A stretch of 60,000 bases of DNA from Antedon mediterranea (GCF_964355755.1 NC_092678.1:15412922-15472921), one strand, 5' to 3'. Shown: positions 27,001-34,659, counted from the first letter of the stretch. The notes: a model not told the origin generated them from the letters alone. A program made the numbers and translations.

Positions 27001-30000
27001 TAGATAGGCCTAGGCCTAGGCCTAGTCTAGTAGTAGTATTAATTATTAGTAAGTAGTAGGAGGAGCTAGTACATAAGATCATATTTATTTCTATCTATAT
27101 TTATTAGATAGCCTATAGGCTACCGATAAAATTCAAACAACGTTTTTCGCAAGTAAATAAAGTACGCTAAACAGGTATACTAACGTAGGCCTAGAAAAAA
27201 CAAGGGGCCATTTTCACAAATCGACGATGTTGTTTGCAGTTTTCCTTTATAAAATATGACAGAGGTCAGTAAGTGCAGCCGCCGACGACAACCGAGCGTC
27301 GCTCGGTTGCCTACAGTTCCAACCTCGTGGTCGACTCGGCTCCCTGGTGGCCAATCATGCATATCATCGGGTGAATCATCGGGTTCGTCGTTTTCAATTC
27401 GTCACGCCACGTGCGAGCTTTGGGTGGTCAAATTACATCGTTATGTTAAGCGATATTATTCCGCGACGTGTGTTGTAGCAATGGAGATGGAGTAACAATA
27501 ATTCGGCAAATAATGCCGAAGAGGAAAACCATGACCCAAAACAGAAGTGGGATCATTGTATAATAATAATAATTATTATTTAACGATGAATACATTCGGA
27601 TTTTGAATATGAAGTCGATCAATTCCGCCGAGGAAAAAAAAAACACAATTAGTGGTGATAGTAAATACAATTATATCGAATCTCAATTTATTCCCGGTAG
27701 CGAACAGATTGAATTGCTTTCATTTATCTCAGCGGTATTTCTGCTTGGTGATTAAGAAATCATAAAACATATCTTTCTTTATTTTCATGGTATTCCAATA
27801 TGTTTAAAACATAACTACCCTCAACTTTAAATAACAAATTAAATTAGTCTACTAAACATTGTTGATTTCCCATGGACCCAACAATACCCCAACTATTTCA
27901 TTAATAATTGTTTATTTGTAACAGTTTATTTGAAATCCTTGTCCTTTGTTATTGTGTGACAATTAAATTAGATTGTACATGCTTATGCTGTATATTATGT
28001 AAAAAGATGATTCATGGTAATATCAGATTCTTAAAAAAGATCAACACTTTGAATTCTCAAAATGTGTTCTATATCTTTATTTGGAGTTAGACTCGTACTA
28101 CATTCATTAAAATGATAAACAAATCAGGGAATAATTTCGCGAGTGTAGCATAGCAAAAAGCTATACAAAACACCCTTTTTGCTACACATTTCTACAATTG
28201 TGTAGCAAAAAATACAATACAAAACTATGTTTCTTGACTAAAAAATCAGTTTGATAGCAATTTTGCTCAACAAAATTTTCAAATGAAATTTTTCCCTGCA
28301 AATAGCCGGCAGGCGTGTGTACAGAGGGGGCACAAAAAAACTATTACCTACTAATATTGTACACAGTTTTATTACATCCTTTTTTAAAGTAACACTAACA
28401 GTGCATATTCAATATTATAGTAAAATGTCAATACGTAGTTACGATCGGCGGTATCAACTAGGCTCATAGTTGTTTACCACTCCAGTGACGCCAATGATAT
28501 GAATAAAGCCTATCTTATTAAATAGTATCGTGCCCGCGCATATACAACAAAAAGTTACAAAGGTTCACATATTTATATTAACGATTTTTTTTTTTAATTT
28601 ACGAATTAAATAATAAAAATAATTAAATACCGCTCGGCTTATCAATGATGGAGGCATAAAAATGGGGGCGTAGGGTACCATTTTACCAGGGAGATGTAAA
28701 ATAATTATTTAACTGGTTGGCCCTTTTACTGCGTTCGCATACAATTTATCATTTGGATTTTTTAAGTTATATGTAGGTTATGTTAAATTGTATTTATCAG
28801 TGACAACTCTAGGAAATTTACAGCAATTAGTTCTGTATGCCTAAAATAGTAAAATTCTCTAAATAAAAACATCGGAGCTTCTTTTTTGTATTTCTGGCTG
28901 TTGAATGTTTTGTTGGCACCCCCTAACTCTGCAACGATGATATCCATAATGCATCGTATTTCCATTTCACCGTTGTTGATATACTACTAGCAAGAGTAGG
29001 TTATTAAAATAATACAATATAACCAAATCTAATATATGGGGGAAAGCTAGCTTGCTTATTTTCACAATGAGTGTACCACAGACTCTTTCCTTGGCGTATT
29101 TTCCCCAGGCCTAGTTACTCTTAGTTTACTAGAGCTGCTGCAGTAGCTATATACTGCATATTCGATATATACAATTACAATATGCCTATAGCCTAGCTAG
29201 CTAGAAGTCATCGAATTTACTATCTACTTGGGCCTACTGTAACTAGGCCTACATCCCATTTTTTATTTTTTTTTTTATGGTGAGTTAAAACCCGTAGCCA
29301 AAAAATCAACAATGATGATTGAAAATGAATGAATTCTGATCCATCCATGTGGTGATGCATGCATGCAGCGCACATAACACAGGCACGTTTTGGGCGAATT
29401 TATTTGGATCATTCCATATATATAATAGGGAGCCACATGTATTCTAAATTTTTATTAAATTGTAATTTATGGATTTTACTTACTCGTTTTAAATTTAATA
29501 TACTGCGGGCCCAATTTAATATTTATTTATTTATTTCCAAGTACATTAATATTATTTAAAGCACTTTCAAATTAATAACAGCACATTTTGTGTGATTCAC
29601 TTATTAATGGAACATACAAAAGGTAAAGAAATAGCAGAGGGGATAAACAAGGCAGAACAGCCTGGGTGGGTTTTTATGCTTGCTAGAAAAACAACGTCTA
29701 GTAAAATACAGCACCAATTTTTTTCATTCGCAAAAACTATGAACTAAATCATCATAGGGAATTTAATATACATATACCGACTGAAAAAACAAACAAATTG
29801 TACACTAATTATTGAAGTCAAGATGCTCCTGCCATCGTAAATTTATGGTATCGTCGTCTTGTAAAAAGAGGGACAGTTCCTTTTTGCTTGGTAAAACGAT
29901 GCAGTTTGTATACACGCGTCGTCGTATACAGATCGTATAATTAGGAAATTGTTTATAAATGATCGTATAAGGTTCGTATATCTTTATTATGCGGGCAGGA

Positions 30001-33000
30001 ACTTCCGAATTGACGTACGTTTCGTATACGAAGTGGACTTCCTATTTGAAACATATACGAAACGTATGTAAATCGTATACGTTCGTATACGGTTTTTTTG
30101 CAAAGGGACATTAAAAAGTCGTTCAGTCAGAAAAGACAGATTGGTAAACTTACCTACAAGTTGCCTTATTCTAGCTACTTCTTCCTTTTTACTTCTTTGT
30201 CTTTCAACTTTATTCTGTTTCTCAATCCACCTCCTCTCCTCTCTATTTTCTCCCTTTTCTTTTTCCTCCTCATCTAAGTAAGAAAATTCTCTCCAAGACT
30301 GGAAATTATACCTATAATATCAAATTATACCAGAATATCAAATTATACCAGAATATCAAATTATACCATTTATTTCTTTCAGATTTCAAATTAAATACAG
30401 ATTAAAAATTGAAAATATAGATTTTATGTTTAAAAAAATGTTATGACTATAAAAAATGAATTATTTAATATAGTCTATTTCCTAGAAAAACAATACATTT
30501 ACATTTACTACAGTTGAGAATAAAGAGTATAATCATTAACTTATACACGATTTTAATTTTTGTTTATATTTATAAGCAAGAAACTAAAATAATTTTTTTT
30601 TTAATATCTAACCAGAAATTGTAGAATTTGTTGACTTCATCAAACGTAGCATTTTCACCACCTAACGCTGGCACTCTTGGTTTCAGGGACCACCTGAACA
30701 AAAAAATACAATTATATCATTTTATAATATTTAATAAATTATAATAATAGGGAGGTTTCGCAACCTTACGAATACGATAACGAAAATGGATACGTCACAC
30801 ATTTGTGAAACTTTTGAGCTGATCCCCATTTCATATTCGTAAAGCGTATTCGTGTTGACGAATATCACCAGTCATATTTGTAACTACAAAACGAGTATAG
30901 TTTTTGATCTATTTTGCATTTGAATCAGGAATGATTCATGATTATAATATAATTATAGATTTATTGAAAGTAATTTACTAAAGTAATTTACTAAAATGCC
31001 AAGTCAATTTTGATAAATAGCAGTTTTTAAAGTCCTCACTCGCTTTGATGTTACGCTAGGCCTAGGCAGCCAAGCACCAAGCAACACGTACCTGCACTTC
31101 GCTCAAATTTACCGCAGTCATATTTTGGACGCGCCTCAATATTTCGTTGCCAAGCGAAACAGATTTGTTTATGGCTTACGAAAACGAATACGTGTGCGTG
31201 ACGTATTCGTTTTCGTTATCGTAATCGTAAGATTGCGAAACCTCCCTAATATTTACTGAATAATTACAAAACATGTTTATACTTGACACTACAGACACAA
31301 AAAAACTCAGTTCTTCGTTGTAGTAACAATTACCATCAGGTTGGGTTCGAATATAACCCATCAGCGCAAGCTCGGTGGTCAAAAGTTATGGGTTTTGCAA
31401 CTTTTTATACAAGTGAACGAGCTATAGTATTATGCTGTTGTTAAGAAATTCAACTTTAAATTGTGTTTAATTGGTTTGGACACAAAAACATCATACATTC
31501 CAATGTGTAAACTGAAACAATAACACACCTAAAAAAGGATGATATAAATAATATATTACCTAGAATTCTTTTTAAAAACATCTCGGAATACTTGATAGAA
31601 ATTTTCTTTTGAATATGTATTGACGCTTGGGACGTCATCCTCAAACTGAGGATCAACACTATCGTATGACTTTCTTTTGGTTGGGTTGCCAAGGATATCA
31701 TATGCTGTGAAAAAGAAAATCTAAATAAAAATGTTGCATAAATAATAAATACAAAAACAATCTTAAAAGAAGGTGGATGTATTTTTATTTAAGTAGTGAG
31801 ACAAAACACGAATCAAATAGGTATATTAAAGCTCTGTCTACACTATCAAACTTTATGTGACAAAAAATATGATGTGCATGTGCATATAAAGACATGATGA
31901 TGTCATCAATACCATATTTAAGCATTTTATTTTCACTATCATATTTTAGGTATATCACACTTTTTGTCACATCAATTTTCATAGTATAGACAGAGCTTTA
32001 TACATCTTCAGTATTATTTAGTAAGCAAAAGTCTTAATTGTTTGTAGTAAAATAAAGTAAGGTGTATAGCATGGTATAAACTTGGATCTCCATTAAAAAC
32101 CACTCAGTGAAAGTCAACTACTATGTATTCGTCAATGAATACAATTACTTGCAACCGTAAGTAATTGTATTTCATTTTTTATAACTTATTTTTCAATAAT
32201 AATACACCACTATTTATTTCATTAGCTGTTTTGAGCTTTGTAGTGAGCATTATTATGTTGTTTCTAAGAGCAAGAATTAACATGACTAGCTTTTAAAATG
32301 AAGGATATAAATTTGATTTAAATAAATTTTTAGTTTACTTGGTAATTATGTTATTTAATAAAAATAATATTAATAAAATAATAATATGGATATATTTGGA
32401 AATAATGAAAATAAACTGCTACCTTTTGTGATACATGTGAAGTAATCATCATCTTCACTGACTTGCACAGTGCCTTCAAGTTTCTTTCGTTTATCTGGGT
32501 GATGTTTTAACACTTTATGTTTATCTGAAAATATAATAAAGTACATAAAGTACAACTCATTACAGAATCATGAGTTAGCATCAAAAAGTAAATAAATATA
32601 TCCAACCATTAATACATTTTAATGATATATAAAAAATTGATAAACAATATAAAAAATAAAATTAGGAATTGAAATTTTTAGACAATCATGAATAAGTATT
32701 AAAATGCAATTTATCAGTCAATCATGAATAAGTGTTCAAGAGAATAAGTATTAAAACACAATAAAATGCATCACAGTTTTGAAAATTAAGTAAATCAGTA
32801 AAATGTATTAAACACTAATGAATTTCTAGTAACTTACATGCTTTCTTAATGTCATCCACAGAGGCTCTATACCTTAGCTTAGAGAGGCCTAAAACAGCAT
32901 AGTGGTCTTGGTCCTGTATCAATAAAGATTTAACTAAATAACTAACAATATGAATTTCTATTAAGAAACTATCAACTTGTGACCACTGAGGACTGACAAC

Positions 33001-34363
33001 CAATCTAGGTCAGGTCAATCACCTGGACCTAGAAAACTATAAAGCCAGTGACAATGTGAGGAGCGAGGACACACGAACTGACATGGCAAAGTTTGGTTGT
33101 CGGTCGTCGCAAATCATATGCTTCCTAGGCCTAGAGTGTCTCTAGGATGTTGGGGAAAGTGAGTAGGGGATCTATCCAAGTCACAAAAATGCTTTTATCA
33201 TCTTTCTAAAATTGGGAAGCTTTATGGTAAAAGAAATCTAAATACATGTGACCGCGGATTTGAACACTATTCCTGGGAATGGTAGCCAAGAATTCCGTTG
33301 AGAGGCAATCTCACTCACTCACAGTATTTTATATTTTTAAACCATTTTTGTAGCACTTTTATACCTTCCAATCTTTTGGATTTAGTGTCTTAAGCATAGT
33401 GTCATCTTCTTCGTCGAATATCGTTTCCTCTTCTTCGTCAGATGAGCTACTGGATTGTACAGATTCATTGTGCGATAGTGAGTCTATTGCGACGACGTTG
33501 AGAGAATGCCTCATACTGTACCACCTGCCTACTGGTTCAATTTTAACATCGGACCTGAAAATAATACATTTTCGCATGATATAAGATTTCAACAATCTGA
33601 TTAACAAAGGATGAAAATGTTAAGATTATTATATGCTAGGCCTATACCTTTACTAGCTAGGCCTATACAATATTATTTTTAGGCCCTCAGAGTCCTAGCT
33701 AGGACAGGTCTAATAAATAGTTATCGGCTATACTGTAAAAATACATCTATTCTAGGCCTATCCTATACTAATAATGTATTGTTACTCTGTGTGTAGAAGG
33801 TTCGTGTAGAAGGCCTACTAGCCTGACATAGGGAGGGCCGCCTAGTTAGCTATACCACTGAACTCCCTGGCTTATTACTGGCCTAGAGATAGGCTTTAGT
33901 AGCCAGGCCTTAGTACTAGTAGGCCCAGAGGCTGGTAGGCCTAGGCTATATGGCTAGCAGGGAATAATTTCGCCAGTGTATGTAGCATAGCAAAAAGCTA
34001 CCTATACAAAACAACAATATTGCTACACATTTCTAAAATTGTGTAGCAAAAAATACAATACAAAACTATGTTTCTTGACTCAAAAATCAGTTTGATTAGC
34101 AATTTTGCTAAACAAAATTACAAAATGAAATTTTTCCCTGGCTAGGCTAGTTGCCGCCTACTAAAAAACCCTACATAGCATAGCCTATAGGCCTAGCTAG
34201 GCCCAGCCAGGGCCTCGGCCTATGCCTAGCTACTGTAATATTAATGCCTAGGCCTAGGCATATTATGAATGTATGGTTTTATTGTACTTATATAGTTAAA
34301 CAACTCACATAGTAGTCTTCCATATACAATAGACTCAGGCTGATTGTTCTCGTTTAATAACAT
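8966..34363 (-). CDS. DNAJC2: DNAJC2 (zuotin / MPP11 / ZRF1), 17-exon gene span
   Basis: DNAJC2 is the J-domain partner of the ribosome-associated Hsp70 complex that helps nascent chains fold. In animals it also enters the nucleus, where its ZRF1 role is binding mono-ubiquitylated H2A. Seventeen exons give about 607 aa against 621 aa in human. Order: short N-terminus; acidic Ser-rich stretch and [12 protein letters not shown]-domain [18 protein letters not shown] to [11 protein letters not shown] with the HPD triad; [25 protein letters not shown]; a long Lys/Glu helical region; SANT1 ([21 protein letters not shown] to RWEVIASF); SANT2 ([15 protein letters not shown] to [11 protein letters not shown]); a basic C-terminus ending AQAQAKK. 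Exons 2-17 join in phase. Two oddities: exon 8 lacks a canonical AG acceptor, and putative exon 1 is one base out of phase with exon 2. The introns are crowded with transposons, intron 11 being 7.1 kb. Exons are listed separately. Confidence 0.93.
9025..10140. other. DNAJC2 intron 16, distal part; nothing recognised
   Basis: AT-rich intronic DNA with short simple repeats. The only ORF (9763-9948, minus) has no protein features. Confidence 0.5.
10148..10262. repeat. Small inverted-repeat segment
   Basis: AGACGTAACGCAACGTAAG on the left matches, in reverse complement, CTTGCGTTGCGTCT on the right with one or two gaps. It is 115 bp and may be a short MITE; no target duplication is clear. Confidence 0.4.
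10653..10804 (-). CDS. DNAJC2: DNAJC2 exon 16 (SANT2)
   Basis: Acceptor CGAAG; reads [20 protein letters not shown], then [20 protein letters not shown] and CMKRYK; donor GTAGGT. The three SANT2 helices with their Trp residues are intact. Confidence 0.95.
11288..11412. mobile_element. AGCTCTGTCTACACTATC MITE, copy 1
   Basis: It begins TAAGCTCTGTCTGCACTATC followed by AAACTTTATGTGACAAAA and ends GTGTAGACAGAGCTAATA. The interior has ATGATGTCAT. It is a shorter copy of the element at 31830-32001. Confidence 0.75.
11443..11544 (-). CDS. DNAJC2: DNAJC2 exon 15
   Basis: Acceptor TGTTAG; reads [20 protein letters not shown] then [14 protein letters not shown]; donor GTGAGT. It links SANT1 and SANT2. 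Confidence 0.93.
12071..12350 (+). mobile_element. tRNA-derived SINE (Ser/Leu-like head)
   Basis: The head GTGGCCGAGCGGTTAAGAC matches an A box of class II tRNAs and GGGTTCGAGGCTC is a B box about 50 bp later. The unrelated body has a G-run at 12246-12260, a GTGTACTAGTACATCACAG stretch and an A-rich end. The clover-leaf cannot form over the head, so it is not a tRNA gene. A related tail piece lies at 25160-25275. Confidence 0.75.
12385..12485 (-). CDS. DNAJC2: DNAJC2 exon 14 (SANT1 end)
   Basis: Acceptor CTGTAG; reads [20 protein letters not shown] then [13 protein letters not shown]; donor GTAAGT; ends in phase 1. Confidence 0.95.
12765..13740. repeat. Diverged direct duplication, spacing ~690 bp
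   Basis: Blocks at about 12900-13035 and 13585-13720 share AATTAAATTGAGTTCGATAA-type, TATTGACGATTAAAACGAAT-type and GATTTTGCCC-AATAG-GGTG strings in the same order. Substitutions are numerous. The nature is unknown; no ORF. Confidence 0.5.
14216..14252. repeat. 13-bp perfect hairpin
   Basis: CTAGATGGTACGC pairs with GCGTACCATCTAG around an 11-base GAGCGAAGCGA loop. It is next to the 3' end of the LINE fragment below. Confidence 0.8.
14270..14880 (-). mobile_element. CR1/L2-like LINE, 3' fragment
   Basis: On the minus strand an ORF (14804-14535) reads [33 protein letters not shown] and [15 protein letters not shown], the conserved tail after the reverse transcriptase in CR1/L2-like elements. 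A 3' UTR-like TTTATCCAGGCTTAAAGCCC follows, with an ATT-repeat. It is 5' truncated. Confidence 0.75.
14984..15162 (-). CDS. DNAJC2: DNAJC2 exon 13 (SANT1 start)
   Basis: Acceptor TTACAG; begins [20 protein letters not shown], passes a Gly-rich linker, and enters SANT1 at [20 protein letters not shown]; donor GTAGGC; ends in phase 2. Confidence 0.95.
15266..16197. mobile_element. Foldback element, arms of TATACCGTATA repeats
   Basis: The left end CTTTATGGCCCCGTTTCTGC matches in reverse complement the right end GCAGAAACGGGCCCTATAAAG. Both arms are built from ATACCGTATAT / ATATACGGTAT palindromic repeats, with the end sequence CCCGTTTCTGCTGC repeated internally near 15464. The left arm runs to about 15500 and the right arm from about 16128. 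The ~630-bp interior has no recognisable gene. It lies in DNAJC2 intron 12. Confidence 0.8.
16725..16788 (-). CDS. DNAJC2: DNAJC2 exon 12
   Basis: Acceptor GCATTAG; reads [20 protein letters not shown] then Q; donor GTTTGT. A MITE ends only 29 bp upstream of this acceptor. Confidence 0.93.
16818..17308. mobile_element. GGGAGG-type MITE, copy 2
   Basis: The 491-bp element has TIRs of about 45 bp (GGGAGGTTTCGCAATCTTAC at the left; GTAAGGTTGCGAAACCTCCC at the right) and a TA dinucleotide on both sides, as expected for Tc1/mariner-type insertion. It is opposite in orientation to copies at 8359 and 30750 and ends 29 bp from the exon 12 acceptor. Confidence 0.88.
18366..18680 (+). mobile_element. 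tRNA-derived SINE in the left foldback arm
   Basis: CTGTGGCGCAGTGGTTAGAG is an A-box region and GGTTCAAGCCC a B box. The body continues AAGCAAGATTCTTTATCCAC, a block widespread in marine invertebrate SINEs. The matching right arm lacks it, which identifies it as an insertion or replacement. The right edge is approximate. Confidence 0.75.
18721..19335 (-). pseudogene. PIN/FEN1-like transposon ORF, left-arm copy
   Basis: 204 codons are open. They include [20 protein letters not shown], then [38 protein letters not shown] and [13 protein letters not shown]. The EAD...DSDV acidic pattern recalls the XPG-I/PIN nuclease core, and the LGPQAS...F(H)SxxGCDTTS block is typical of a large family of uncharacterised transposon-borne ORFs in corals and echinoderms. 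Nuclease activity is inference. The N-terminal part of the family is missing, and after PTLKKMP the frame runs into a stop and the SINE. Confidence 0.55.
19345..20179 (+). pseudogene. PIN/FEN1-like transposon ORF, right-arm copy with Cys-rich tail
   Basis: The mirror copy of the left-arm ORF reads [20 protein letters not shown], then [20 protein letters not shown] and [14 protein letters not shown] before a TAA. Several more stops and frameshifts follow. The final segment (about 20020-20179) is open: [20 protein letters not shown], then [20 protein letters not shown] and [10 protein letters not shown], a Cys-rich tail like a tesmin/CXC motif. It is dead as written. Confidence 0.6.
20636..21709. 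mobile_element. Mutator-like hairpin MITE with 9-bp TSD
   Basis: The ends are GGGTGTCACGAAAGCTCAGA and its reverse complement. The inverted homology extends deep into the element (for example AAAATCATCAATTT against its complement, and ACATTGAACATGG against CCATGCTCAATGT). The 9-bp GAACTCTAG flanks both sides (20627-20635, 21710-21718), as in Mutator-like transposons. It interrupts a right-arm unit of the 4.8-kb foldback, whose other units show the uninterrupted site. Confidence 0.85.
22230..23580. other. DNAJC2 intron 11, distal part; no gene seen
   Basis: AT-rich with scattered GGCCTAGG. Two direct copies of AACACGAAGATCTTCGTGTTTGGC-type palindromes lie at about 23436-23512, each centred on AAGATCTT. 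No ORF with recognisable features. Confidence 0.5.
23581..23845 (+). mobile_element. 5S rRNA-derived SINE
   Basis: The first 120 bp follow 5S rRNA closely: GGTTCTCGTTAGATCACC, the A-box region AAGTTAAGCAACGTAGGGCC and the C-box TGGATGGGAGACCG. The 3' arm has changed (TCTAGAAATAGCGGCGGGTG) in the same way as in the copy at 51589. It continues into an unrelated tail (GAGAGTGATGGTGTAATGG...), so it is a 5S-headed SINE and not a functional 5S gene. Confidence 0.8.
23929..24017 (-). CDS. DNAJC2: DNAJC2 exon 11
   Basis: Acceptor TTTTAG; reads [20 protein letters not shown] then TLCQRLDLQ; donor GTCAGT; ends in phase 2. Confidence 0.93.
24238..24318 (-). CDS. DNAJC2: DNAJC2 exon 10
   Basis: Acceptor TTTCAG; reads [20 protein letters not shown] then ALRDTCK; donor GTGAGC. 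It corresponds to the KKERQKLRNSCK segment of orthologues. Confidence 0.93.
24400..24650 (+). mobile_element. LINE reverse-transcriptase tail fragment
   Basis: The ORF at 24400-24606 reads [18 protein letters not shown] then [19 protein letters not shown], the conserved C-terminal GRP...W...I...A..R..W pattern of non-LTR retrotransposons. It is a 3'-end fragment in DNAJC2 intron 9. Confidence 0.7.
25012..25080 (-). CDS. DNAJC2: DNAJC2 exon 9
   Basis: Acceptor TTTAAG; reads [20 protein letters not shown] then KAK; donor GTAATT. It is part of the charged single-helix region and in phase 0 at both ends. Confidence 0.9.
25160..25275 (+). repeat. SINE tail fragment
   Basis: CCTAGTACATCTCTGAAGAA and GGTTACCTAGGTGTACTAGT with CACAGCCA parallel the 12210-12300 part of the tRNA-derived SINE. 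The head is absent. Confidence 0.5.
25360..25803. mobile_element. Possible MITE with imperfect TIR
   Basis: CAGGACTAAAAAGGTTTAAG at the left resembles the reverse complement of the right end (AGACTGTTTTATAGTCCCTG), with several mismatches. The interior has GCTATAAGCGG / CCGCGGTC blocks. Boundaries are uncertain. Confidence 0.35.
25819..25940 (-). CDS. DNAJC2: DNAJC2 exon 8 (acceptor lacks AG)
   Basis: After the G carried over from exon 7, the exon reads [20 protein letters not shown], then a Lys/Ala/Glu helix ending AAEMARKK; donor GTAAGC. The expected acceptor AG immediately before ATAACGC is CG in this sequence. The start is placed by protein homology and phase. Confidence 0.88.
25941..25942 (-). 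other. DNAJC2: Non-canonical 3' splice site (CG for AG)
   Basis: Transcribed-strand sequence is TGAAACCG then ATAACGC of exon 8. The donor of intron 7 is a strong canonical GTAAGT. The nearest AG upstream would bring in-frame stops, so it is no substitute. Confidence 0.6.
27270..27495. other. CG-rich patch inside the foldback interior
   Basis: It is distinctly richer in CG dinucleotides than its surroundings, with the hairpin ACCGAGCGTCGCTCGGT at 27290-27306. The overlapping ORF (27256-27495, plus) has no recognisable domain. It could be an old promoter or a captured fragment. Confidence 0.4.
28125..28298. mobile_element. CAGGGAA MITE, copy 1, 5-bp TSD
   Basis: Ends are CAGGGAATAATTTCGC and GAAATTTTTCCCTG, flanked by CAAAT on both sides. 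The interior (TGTGTAGCAAAAAATACAAT, ACTATGTTTCTTGACT) matches 33958-34140. Confidence 0.85.
28320..29860. other. Foldback interior; no gene recognised
   Basis: AT-rich DNA with short GGCCTA runs. The ORFs at 28783-28965 and 29359-29559 have no recognisable features. Confidence 0.5.
30154..30311 (-). CDS. DNAJC2: DNAJC2 exon 7
   Basis: Acceptor TTATAG; reads [20 protein letters not shown], then [19 protein letters not shown] and ARIRQLV; donor GTAAGT; ends in phase 1. A foldback element begins 47 bp past the donor. Confidence 0.95.
30613..30693 (-). CDS. DNAJC2: DNAJC2 exon 6
   Basis: Acceptor GTTCAG; reads [20 protein letters not shown] then NKFYNF; donor GTTAGA; ends in phase 2. It matches the VPKLGD...DIFYSFW segment of orthologues. 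Confidence 0.93.
30750..31246. mobile_element. GGGAGG-type MITE, copy 3
   Basis: 497 bp, ends GGGAGGTTTCGCAACCTTAC and GTAAGATTGCGAAACCTCCC, flanked by TA on each side. It lies in DNAJC2 intron 5. Confidence 0.88.
31560..31704 (-). CDS. DNAJC2: DNAJC2 exon 5
   Basis: Acceptor TCACAG; begins [20 protein letters not shown], the end of the J-domain, and continues into [16 protein letters not shown]; donor GTAATA; ends in phase 2. Confidence 0.95.
31830..32001. mobile_element. AGCTCTGTCTACACTATC MITE, copy 2
   Basis: It begins AAAGCTCTGTCTACACTATC, then AAACTTTATGTGACAAAAA, and ends TATAGACAGAGCTTT with an inverted TTTTTGTCACAT block. It lies in DNAJC2 intron 4. Confidence 0.8.
32138..32172. 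repeat. 14-bp hairpin
   Basis: AATACAATTACTTG pairs with a TAAGTAATTGTATT arm across a short CAACCG-type loop in intron 4. It may be a small MITE relic. Confidence 0.6.
32423..32524 (-). CDS. DNAJC2: DNAJC2 exon 4 (HPD motif)
   Basis: Acceptor TTTCAG; reads [18 protein letters not shown], then [15 protein letters not shown]; donor GTAGCA. The HPD triad needed to stimulate Hsp70 ATPase is intact. Confidence 0.95.
32838..32913 (-). CDS. DNAJC2: DNAJC2 exon 3 (J-domain start)
   Basis: Acceptor ATACAG; reads [20 protein letters not shown] then DIKKA; donor GTAAGT; ends in phase 1. This is helix I and the start of helix II of the J-domain. Confidence 0.95.
33365..33554 (-). CDS. DNAJC2: DNAJC2 exon 2
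   Basis: Acceptor TTTTCAG; reads [19 protein letters not shown], then an acidic Ser stretch ([10 protein letters not shown]) and [11 protein letters not shown]; donor GTATAA. EPVGRW and MLKTLxPKDWK are family hallmarks. It ends in phase 0. Confidence 0.93.
33600..33957. repeat. GGCCTA-rich stretch in intron 1
   Basis: Many short AGGCCTA / TAGGCCTA / CTAGCTAGG strings are scattered here and again at 34141-34260. The same vocabulary recurs at 26950-27130. No ORF. Confidence 0.6.
33958..34140. mobile_element. CAGGGAA MITE, copy 2, 5-bp TSD
   Basis: Ends CAGGGAATAATTTCGC and GAAATTTTTCCCTG with GCTAG on both sides. 183 bp. It lies in DNAJC2 intron 1. Confidence 0.85.
34309..34363 (-). CDS. DNAJC2: DNAJC2 exon 1 (putative)
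   Basis: The ATG at 34363-34361 opens [18 protein letters not shown], matching the MLL start of vertebrate orthologues, and is followed by a strong donor GTGAGT. The exon ends in phase 1 while exon 2 needs two preceding bases, so the junction as read is out of frame by one base. A base error, a different donor or another first exon are all possible. Confidence 0.5.
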
Positions 34364-34434
34364 TTTAAGCTCCGTTTTTCCTCGTAAAAAAGTCTACCTT
34401 ATCACAGGTCCCACCAGCCAGAAGAGACACACAG

Positions 34435-34659
34435 TTGTCGTATTCGATTTAGACTTTCACCGTTGAGTACAGTTTTTCCGTTGAGTACTTCTTTAACGGA
34501 GTATTTTGAGCGTTGAGATTGTTCTTAACGAAAAAGCTTTCGTTGTCAACGTTTTCTATTCGAATGACTTTCTGTTGAGCACAAATTTACAATTCGAATA
34601 CAAAAAGTACTCAACGAATCTTTACGTTGAAAACGAAAGTTCCCAATCGAATACGACAA
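34435..34659. mobile_element. Short TIR element upstream of DNAJC2
   Basis: TTGTCGTATTCGATT at the left is mirrored by AATCGAATACGACAA at the right. Inside are several GTTGAGTAC / GTACTCAAC and AACGAAAG / CTTTCGTT inverted pairs. It starts about 70 bp upstream of the proposed DNAJC2 start codon, so it may overlap the promoter. Confidence 0.65.

Larger units (their letters stand above)
26656..30107. mobile_element. 3.45-kb foldback element, arms of CGTATACG repeats
   Basis: The left end CCCTTTGCAAAAAAGCCGTA is mirrored by TACGGTTTTTTTGCAAAGGG at the right. The left arm (26656-26865) and right arm (about 29910-30100) consist of closely spaced CGTATACG and TCGTATACGA palindromes with variable spacers. 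The interior holds GGCCTAGGCC runs, a CG-rich patch at 27270-27480, and a 174-bp MITE at 28125. No coding gene is recognised. It fills DNAJC2 intron 7 and ends 47 bp from the exon 7 donor. Confidence 0.8.

Noticed and set aside
27256-27495. CG-rich 79-codon ORF as a host exon
   Set aside because: No family pattern or orthologous segment, and it is not part of DNAJC2; kept only as a CG-rich patch.
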